A stretch of DNA of 9,704 nt from assembly GCA_934454635.1 (NCBI GenBank), contig CAKSFR010000028.1, forward strand, positions 1-9,704, given 5' to 3'. The stretch is from an uncultured Ruminiclostridium sp. Lineage in GTDB: Bacteria > Bacillota > Clostridia > Oscillospirales > Ruminococcaceae. Positions 5,316 through 9,704 of this stretch are shown here, in pieces. The notes beneath the pieces were generated by a model. It saw only the letters and a list, made by a program, of their open reading frames with translations, did no database searches and was not told where the DNA came from. A program made the translations under genes and the position numbers. How positions within the stretch are numbered: the first letter of the stretch is position 1; every line of letters begins with the position of its first letter.

Positions 5316-6185
5316 TCAGCTTTGATGAACATTTACTGCTGCAAGTGCATGGAAAGCGCTGATGAGTTCTTCTCCTGCTTTTATCGGTGCGGATTTTGAT
5401 GTGCCGTCCGTAAAGTCGAACGAGAGTCTGTATGTGGTTTCATCCAGAGCAATCAAACCGTCGTCGTCCGGCTCCTCATACTGTCTGACCATTGTTACGA
5501 GCTGTTGGTTTTTTATGATCCGGAGTATTTCCTCCGCGTCGTTTTCATCTATCTTTTGTCTTTCGACTTGCGTATGTGCGTTGCTGCTGTCGATAACCGC
5601 GTCGAACGAAAAATACCAGGTGTTTTCATCCTTTTCAAGCGTATATGAGTAGGAAGAGGAATGATTCATGCTGCTGCAGCTCGCAAAGACAGACGTTATT
5701 TTAACGTTTTCTGCCGTCTCATAGTGCTTTTCTGCAAGAGAATAGAGATATCTGAGCGCCTTGTCGCAGAAAGCGGTTTTCTTTTCTATGCTGTTTCCAT
5801 CGGGAAAAGTCATTCCGGAGATGTGCGTCGGTGCGTCGGCTGCATGAAGAATATTCAGCGTGCGGTATTTGCTCAGCCGTCTGATCTCGTCTTCCTCTCT
5901 GATGATCTCAAGGAATCCCTCAGCGTCTTCAGCCGGAATAGGGAATGAATCGAAAGATGTATACCGACCTTCCTTACTCTGCACATAGCAGCTCGCGGAA
6001 AAAAGCCAGTTTTCGTCCTGCTTTTGCAGGGAGAATGCATACACCGGATCGCACTCCGTGCCGTAATACGAGGTGCTGACACCGATGATGTCATCGGCAT
6101 TGTATTTTTTATTTTCGCTACACCCGAAAAGAAGTGATAGAAGCGCCATAATTATTATCACCCTGCATTTATAGTTCTTTTTCAT
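5316..6185 (-). CDS. lipoprotein with internally duplicated domain
   Basis: This 289-residue lipoprotein has a basic N-terminus, a hydrophobic core and lipobox L-F-G-C22. The mature part consists of two related halves about 130 residues apart. DENW-x-FS (57-63) matches DENTW-x-FS (186-193). AEDAEGFLEII (85-95) matches ENDAEEILRII (214-224), and a Tyr near 107 matches Y236. A strand with F/T-x-DG (127-130) matches FTDG (258-261), and LRYLYSLAEKH (144-154) matches a C-terminal helix around 274-284. The tandem-domain architecture is therefore visible in the sequence, although I do not recognise the family. AGGTGA lies about 6 bases before the ATG. The 3' end is 232 bases from the next lipoprotein gene on the same strand. 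The start overlaps the end of a coding-like frame at 6169-6459 by 17 bases, as if it once followed an intact gene. Confidence 0.87.
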   Translation of the reverse strand: MKKNYKCRVIIIMALLSLLFGCSENKKYNADDIIGVSTSYYGTECDPVYAFSLQKQDENWLFSASCYVQSKEGRYTSFDSFPIPAEDAEGFLEIIREEDEIRRLSKYRTLNILHAADAPTHISGMTFPDGNSIEKKTAFCDKALRYLYSLAEKHYETAENVKITSVFASCSSMNHSSSYSYTLEKDENTWYFSFDAVIDSSNAHTQVERQKIDENDAEEILRIIKNQQLVTMVRQYEEPDDDGLIALDETTYRLSFDFTDGTSKSAPIKAGEELISAFHALAAVNVHQS

Positions 6186-6459
6186 GCTTGGTCACCTCTG
6201 AAATTCTCATGTGAGCAAATGCCGAGCAGATAAAACCACCTTCGACGGCAGGCAGAATGGATTTATCTTCCAAGACAATAGCGCACGTTTTCTGAGCATC
6301 TGCTGATTCAATACGCTTCAGTGCTGTTACACCATACAGATCAGTATGAGGTAAACCATGCGGGAAATATATCTGCCTTTTATTTTCCGCATTCTATAAT
6401 GGACAATGCTTAATGTGAACACGCACTGCAAGTTTTGCGGCGATATATAATGCCTGAAA
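6169..6459 (-). pseudogene. decayed coding frame with in-frame TAG
   Basis: One minus-strand frame reads as plausible protein from about 6459 (FQALYIAAKLAVRVHIKHC) to an in-frame TAG at 6394-6396. It continues with NAENKRQIYFPHG, TALKRIESADAQ and EDKSILPAVEGGF to a TAA at 6169-6171. By hand count about 26 of 74 codons after the TAG begin with G, which is typical of real genes. There is no ATG near the beginning of either part. Its end overlaps the start of the lipoprotein gene at 5316-6185 by 17 bases, a normal operon overlap. I do not recognise the protein. The likely reading is the 3' end of a gene truncated upstream and interrupted by a nonsense change; a chance open frame is possible. Confidence 0.38.
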
Positions 6460-6544
6460 AATACAGAAAGGAATTAATTTGTATAAAGTATAACATAAAT
6501 TGCAAAAAAAATCAAGAGGTAAAATCAAAACAGATTGATATGCG

Positions 6545-6558
6545 TTGTAGTGCTACAA
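6545..6558. promoter_or_regulatory. palindrome TTGTAG-TG-CTACAA
   Basis: A perfect 6+6 inverted repeat with a 2-base centre lies in the AT-rich gap between two oppositely oriented decayed frames. Half-sites of this type (TGTAG/CTACA) recall operators of BlaI/MecI/CopY-family repressors, whose core is TACA/TGTA. No such regulator gene is in the window and no clean -35/-10 pair surrounds the site, so its role is only suggested. Confidence 0.35.
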
Positions 6559-6584
6559 TAGATGTGAGACCGAGAAATAGAAAA

Positions 6585-6845
6585 ATGATTGGGAACTGTC
6601 AGAATAAAGTTGCTCAACCAAGTATAGCACAAAACGCTAAAAACGGGGATATAAGCTATGGAAGCGCTGATTAAATCGGGTATACAGATTACGCAGACAG
6701 ATTTTTCGTCAGGCGGATGCCGCCCCCAGGATTGCATGAAAATGACGCAGGAATACTTGATGTATTTCAAGGAGTTTTCGTGCAAGATTACGGAAAATAT
6801 GCAAGCAAGATGTGTGCCGCGATTTATTCAGTGCTTCCTTTATAA
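6585..6845 (+). pseudogene. decayed coding frame with in-frame TAA
   Basis: From the ATG at 6585 a plus-strand frame reads M-I-G-N-C-Q-N-K-V-A to NGDISYGSAD and meets TAA at 6672-6674. It then continues in the same frame with IGYTDYADRFFVRRMPPPG, HENDAGILDVFQGVFVQDYG and SKMCAAIYSVLPL to a TAA at 6843-6845. By hand count about 23 of 59 codons around the second part begin with G, against about 12 of 62 in the overlapping ATG-initiated frame at 6658, so this is the coding-like frame. It ends convergently over the stop of the acyl-CoA reductase gene. No good ribosome binding site precedes the ATG. I do not recognise the product. Probably a gene broken by a nonsense change and shortened upstream; a true 29-codon peptide is the alternative. 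Confidence 0.4.
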
Positions 6846-8129
6846 TTCTCTGTCAACTATCCTTGTATAACGCCTCAACGGATATTCTCCGTCATGGGCT
6901 TCGCCATAGAAATAGGCGGACATATCTTTAGGGCGGGTAATTCGGGTTACTCCGCTTCGGCAGAGAATATCCGATAGCTCCGCTCTTTCATTTTCAGGAC
7001 AGATCAAGCCTGCCGTCTGCAAAAATCCCTTGGAACGGCGCAATACCGAAACAATGTCTTTTCGCGGCAGCTTTTTAACAAGAACGCTGCAAAGCATCGG
7101 CGAAAGTTCCAAGCCGCCGTCCTTTATTATAAGGCGGCAGCCTTTGCCTTTGTATTCATTTGGTGCGGTATTTGCGGTGCCGATTATTTCTTCGAGCTGT
7201 TCTGTGCGGCTCAATATAGTTCTTCTCGCACGGATACCAATTGAATTGTCGGAATGATTTGATACAGCGTCGTTAAGCAACGGCAGAAACTGTTCGCAGA
7301 ATTTCTTCAGCTCTTTTTCATCTTCCGTGTCAATAAAAATAGTCTGACAGGAGCTGCAAAGGAGCTGTTTTGTTGTCGCTATATGTTCCGCAAGTCCATA
7401 CAGTTCTTCGGTTATATCCTCGTTTCCCGAGATATAGCAAAAGCCCAGCTTATGTCCCCATTCAATAAGCTTCGTGCCGACAGGAGCAAAAGCTCTCGTC
7501 GCCTTTACCGCAGTCTCTCCGCCCCATACGGCTATTCCGTCGGCAAGCTCCGCCAAACGCCCCATGGCGTGAATATCCGAAGATGGCGTATCAAATATGT
7601 AAACGAAATCCGCCAGTTCAGGCTCATATTTTATCAGTCTCGAAATTATTTCAAGCGAAAATCCGTTATCCGCCGACGGCAATTTCAGAATATTTATATT
7701 TCCCGTAAGAAGTCCCTCGGCAAGGCTCATTGCGGGCAGTCCGTCCATATTTCCTGCCGCAATATGAAGTAATACCCCGAGAGGCTGAACACTTATATTA
7801 AGTTTCGGTAAAATGCTGTTGGGAGGATTTGAGACGTGTTCTTCAGGATAATCGCCAAGCTCTTCAATAAGCCTTTGTTCAAGACTATCTCTGCTTAGAA
7901 CGGCGCATATAAGCGCCTTATAATGCTCGGTGTGATTAAGCCCGAGAGAGAAAAGCCGCTCGTCAAATTCGCCGTCTATTATGACTTGACGCAGCTTTTC
8001 CGCGGCATTTATTACAGTTTTAGGCGATAACTTTTTTTGCAAAAGAGTCCTGTTGATCCTCTCGTCAAGCTCGCTGATAAGCCCGTCCTGTTCTTTTGTT
8101 TCAAATACTTCTCCGCCGTACAGTATCAC
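6840..8129 (-). CDS. luxC: acyl-CoA reductase, LuxC family
   Basis: This 429-residue protein has the length and layout of LuxC, the NADPH-dependent aldehyde-forming subunit of fatty acid reductase, which has an aldehyde-dehydrogenase-like fold. A family segment around 118-152 (GVLLHIAAGNMDG, then LLTGNINILKLPS) forms the nucleotide-binding region. W202-G-G-E205 and IEWGHKLGF (222-230) follow. The nucleophile is expected at C258 in Q-L-L-C258-S-S-C-Q, matching the LuxC pattern with Cys before Ser-Ser-x-Gln. The C-terminus ends DGEYPLRRYTR as in relatives. The start is GTG inside GTGA, overlapping the stop of the LuxE-like gene, with AAGGAG 8 bases upstream, so the two are translationally coupled. 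The reaction is reduction of an enzyme-bound acyl group to an aldehyde. With no luciferase in view, the product must serve another pathway. Confidence 0.93.
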   Translation of the reverse strand: MILYGGEVFETKEQDGLISELDERINRTLLQKKLSPKTVINAAEKLRQVIIDGEFDERLFSLGLNHTEHYKALICAVLSRDSLEQRLIEELGDYPEEHVSNPPNSILPKLNISVQPLGVLLHIAAGNMDGLPAMSLAEGLLTGNINILKLPSADNGFSLEIISRLIKYEPELADFVYIFDTPSSDIHAMGRLAELADGIAVWGGETAVKATRAFAPVGTKLIEWGHKLGFCYISGNEDITEELYGLAEHIATTKQLLCSSCQTIFIDTEDEKELKKFCEQFLPLLNDAVSNHSDNSIGIRARRTILSRTEQLEEIIGTANTAPNEYKGKGCRLIIKDGGLELSPMLCSVLVKKLPRKDIVSVLRRSKGFLQTAGLICPENERAELSDILCRSGVTRITRPKDMSAYFYGEAHDGEYPLRRYTRIVDREL

Positions 8130-9235
8130 AGCTTTACTCCTTTCATAAGTTCTTCCGCTCCTGCCGCGCAGGTTTTTATATCCTCGGGAGCTGTTCTTCC
8201 AATTATTTCAAGAAAAGGCGTTTTTATTCCACAGCCACACTCCTCGGCAGAATGAAGAATTCCTATATCGTCGGTCATAATTGAAAGTAAAGGCGTTTTT
8301 GCGATCATAGGCGTAATCAAATTAACAAGCCCTGTTTCACCTAAGGGTAAAGGCTCGAGGGTATCCGCGTCTCTTATAATCACGCGGCTGTATGTGGGAA
8401 CATGAAAATGGTGTTTAGGGCAGTCGCAGTAAAGGATGGGGTGTTCTACTGCGCCAAAAAATTCAACTATATTATTTTCGCTTATGCCGAACACCTTTTC
8501 AGCTAAACGATAAAGCTCGTTTTTATCTGTCATTTCGGCGTAAAACTGCTTCCAGCCGCCGCCCAGCAGTATCTTTGAGTCCTTAGGCAGCCTGAGAAAA
8601 ATTGAGCTTTCCTCCATCAATTTCATTAGAAAATATGTATATGACGGAAAACCCATAAATCTTGTAGGAAATCGAGAGCTTTCATGTTTTTTTAACGCGG
8701 CGAGAACGCCCTCAAAATCGGGAGAATAGCCGCCGTTTTTATATTTAAGTATGTATGTTCGACTAAGGGCAGGCGTAAACAATGTGGCGCCGAATGCTGT
8801 TTTTACGACGGCGGTGCGATTGCCCGTGTGAGGCTTATAGCCCATTAAAACATAATGACACGGCTTTGATGAAATCAAGTTCCTCATAGGAGCAATTTTA
8901 AGCACCATTTTAAGTCCGCATAAAAGTCCGCTCAGGTCGAAGGGAATATCGCTGAAATTCCCGCTCGTTCCGGAAGAAGTCGCTCGGATTATATAAGGTC
9001 CCTTGCAGGAGATACGCTGTTTCTTAAAAAGCAGTGTAGGCAGCACAGGCAAATCCGACAGCTTGTCAATACTGTTAAGTTTAGCGGCTTTTACGCCGTA
9101 ATATTCCGCAATTTTTTGATAATTCTCACATTTTTCCGTTAAATGCAGAAAATTCTCGCAAACTGCATTCATAAACAGGTCGTCATCAAAACAATATGGA
9201 TCTTTTACGGAGAAAAGCCTTTTTCTGTATTTCAT
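8126..9235 (-). CDS. luxE: acyl-protein synthetase, LuxE family
   Basis: This is a 369-residue ATP-dependent enzyme of the adenylate-forming superfamily. The phosphate-binding motif is TSSGTSG (86-92). The family hallmark GGGWK is at 225-229, an adenine-pocket motif FFGAVEH at 259-265, and T-D-D-I-G at 321-325 resembles the ribose-binding Asp motif. A Cys close to the C-terminus (C356) is placed like the acyl-accepting Cys of Vibrio/Photobacterium LuxE. It should activate a carboxylic acid as acyl-AMP, hold it as thioester and hand it to the LuxC-like partner encoded immediately downstream with a 4-base overlap. I chose the ATG at 9235, preceded by GAGG at a 6-base spacing; the ATG four codons upstream has no ribosome binding site. 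The 159-bp inverted-repeat element begins 41 bases upstream and may affect its promoter. Confidence 0.93.
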   Translation of the reverse strand: MKYRKRLFSVKDPYCFDDDLFMNAVCENFLHLTEKCENYQKIAEYYGVKAAKLNSIDKLSDLPVLPTLLFKKQRISCKGPYIIRATSSGTSGNFSDIPFDLSGLLCGLKMVLKIAPMRNLISSKPCHYVLMGYKPHTGNRTAVVKTAFGATLFTPALSRTYILKYKNGGYSPDFEGVLAALKKHESSRFPTRFMGFPSYTYFLMKLMEESSIFLRLPKDSKILLGGGWKQFYAEMTDKNELYRLAEKVFGISENNIVEFFGAVEHPILYCDCPKHHFHVPTYSRVIIRDADTLEPLPLGETGLVNLITPMIAKTPLLSIMTDDIGILHSAEECGCGIKTPFLEIIGRTAPEDIKTCAAGAEELMKGVKL

Positions 9236-9276
9236 ATCTAACCTCATTGATCGGAATGATTTGATGTGATTATCTT

Positions 9277-9435
9277 ATACTAATCTTTGATTGTTCTATA
9301 GACAAAGGCGGCAGATAGAACGCTGCAATCTAGGAAAGCGACCGCAGGCGGGCTGTCGCTCGGCAGGGGAACTCGACAACGAGCGGCTGCGTTATAGCCG
9401 GCGAATTTGTCTATAGGTTGGTTAAAGATTAGTAT
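9277..9435. mobile_element. 159-bp MITE-like inverted-repeat element / structured RNA candidate
   Basis: The ends are 30-base arms (9277-9306 and 9406-9435). ATACTAATCTTT (12 bases) and CTATAGACAAA (11 bases) are perfectly inverted at both ends; the 7 bases between them differ. The inside is GC-rich and contains several short stems: GCAG/CTGC (9311-9314 with 9323-9326), AGCGAC/GTCGCT (9337-9342 with 9355-9360), GCTCG/CGAGC (9358-9362 with 9380-9384, an alternative to the last) and CGGCT/AGCCG (9384-9388 with 9396-9400). There is no coding sequence. TA or TTA occurs at both outer edges, but the palindromic ends make a target-site duplication ambiguous. This is the architecture of a non-autonomous transposable element, yet the arms stay paired only in plus-strand RNA. 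It lies upstream of luxE. Confidence 0.68.
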
Positions 9436-9578
9436 TAGCTTATCAGCTTTGATTTCAGCTCTATTCCCTTGTCAGCTTTATTTTTTTCAGTCTTAAGCTG
9501 CGCTTTAGGGTTTCTGCGACTGACAGCATCAGGTATATCTCTTCGCTGAGCAATCGCAGAAAGCGCGAAACGCGGCGT
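9435..9578 (-). pseudogene. coding-like remnant adjoining the inverted-repeat element
   Basis: A minus-strand frame of 47 codons opens after a TAA at 9579-9581 with T-P-R-F-A-L-S-A-I-A. It continues with RRDIPDAVSRRNPKAQLK, then EKNKADKGIELKSKLIS, ending in TAA at 9435-9437 where the 159-bp element begins. It has no ATG, GTG or TTG start with a ribosome binding site. The composition is protein-like and the Lys/Arg-rich end is unlike a random frame. The stop falls on the junction, so an older reading frame may have been cut by insertion of the element, or the frame may belong to a repeated intergenic sequence. I do not recognise a function. Confidence 0.3.
9500..9566. repeat. long imperfect inverted repeat
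   Basis: TTTCTGCGA (9511-9519) pairs perfectly with TCGCAGAAA (9554-9562). The stem extends outward by GCGC (9500-9503 with 9563-9566) across a 7-base bulge. Inside is a smaller CTGA/TCAG stem. No T-run follows on the minus strand, so it does not look like a terminator for the gene at the right edge. Confidence 0.45.
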
Positions 9579-9594
9579 TTAGAAAAGCGCGAAA
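9560..9594. repeat. 11-bp direct repeat AAAGCGCGAAA
   Basis: Identical copies occur at 9560-9570 and 9584-9594, 24 bases apart start to start (8 codons if coding). The first copy overlaps the right arm of the neighbouring inverted repeat. It adds to the repetitive character of the non-coding stretch between the element at 9277-9435 and the gene at the right edge. Confidence 0.45.
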
Positions 9595-9630
9595 GAGATG
9601 AGCATGGAGAAAGCCGCTCCACAAAAACCT

Positions 9631-9704
9631 TTATTCGCAAAACTCCACCGTTCTGATCCACTCTCCGTCCGTCTTTTCGATAGTGTATATCGTATCAATT
9701 TCAG
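9631..9704 (-). CDS. C-terminal end of an unidentified protein (partial)
   Basis: The minus-strand frame entering from the right edge reads E-I-D-T-I-Y-T-I-E-K-T-D-G-E-W-I-R-T-V-E then F-C-E and stops at TAA (9631-9633). Complete codons cover 9634-9702. By hand count 9 of 23 codons begin with G and the strand pattern (IDTIYTIEK, WIRTVEF) is typical of a real beta-rich C-terminus. The rest of the gene is outside the window. No terminator is seen immediately after it. Confidence 0.6.
   Translation of the reverse strand, partial: EIDTIYTIEKTDGEWIRTVEFCE

Noticed and set aside
6535..6564. Promoter around TTGATA (6535-6540) with the palindrome as spacer
   Set aside because: The nearest -10-like sequence (TACAAT) gives only a 13-base spacer, and longer spacings give poor matches.
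6658..6870. ATG-initiated plus-strand frame of 70 codons in the gap before luxC
   Set aside because: Its codons show little first-position G bias and many Cys, while another frame over the same bases looks coding. It also runs into luxC on the opposite strand.
9443..9479. Three TCAGCT copies (9443, 9455 and 9472) as a possible repeat array
   Set aside because: The copies are only six to eight bases, with irregular spacing of 12 and 17, and they lie within a coding-like frame; they do not form a CRISPR or iteron array.
9461..9661. 66-codon minus-strand frame rich in Arg, Ser and Leu
   Set aside because: It has no convincing ribosome binding site, overlaps the end of the edge gene, and a different minus-strand frame (9435-9578) reads better as protein through most of it.

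Overview
The window looks like chromosomal DNA of a strictly anaerobic gut Firmicute of the Oscillospiraceae/Ruminococcus kind. This is inferred from the gene content (a small CXXC membrane peptide, a NapH-like membrane Fe-S protein and a TlpA lipoprotein in one operon; many short lipoproteins), consensus sigma-A promoter elements, strong GGAGG-type ribosome binding sites and mid-range base composition. No rRNA, tRNA, CRISPR array, transposase gene or phage gene was seen.

Layout. (1) Positions 1-191 are a divergent promoter region: a good leftward promoter (44-72) for a gene outside the window, and an extended -10 element for the rightward operon. (2) Positions 192-2126 (+) are a tightly overlapping three-gene operon that appears to form an envelope thiol/disulfide redox module: a 47-residue CXXC membrane peptide, a polytopic Fe-S protein and a TlpA-type lipoprotein thioredoxin. 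A two-way terminator (2261-2289) closes it. (3) Positions 2294-6185 (-) hold five genes converging on the same terminator: three lipoproteins, one lipocalin-like cytoplasmic protein and one conserved hypothetical protein. One lipoprotein has an internal duplication; another ends in a sequence like an InlB-type B-repeat. (4) Positions 6186-6839 carry no intact gene. They hold two coding-like frames that look decayed, one on each strand and each with one in-frame stop, and a 14-base palindrome between them. (5) Positions 6840-9235 (-) are a two-gene operon for a LuxE-like acyl-protein synthetase and a LuxC-like acyl-CoA reductase, with no luciferase or luxD in view. (6) Positions 9236-9630 contain a 159-bp inverted-repeat element just upstream of luxE, a coding-like remnant next to it and other inverted repeats. 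(7) At the right edge is the C-terminal end of another minus-strand gene.

How they work together. The first operon has a coherent biochemical logic: electrons or disulfides pass between a membrane Fe-S protein, a CXXC peptide and an exported thioredoxin-fold lipoprotein. The luxE-luxC pair should turn a carboxylic acid into an aldehyde through an acyl-enzyme, for an unknown purpose. The lipoprotein cluster has no assignable function. The most unusual feature is the 159-bp element: its 30-base arms differ at several positions, but nearly all of these differences become G-U wobbles in plus-strand RNA, so the arms stay paired there. That hints at selection or origin at the RNA level.
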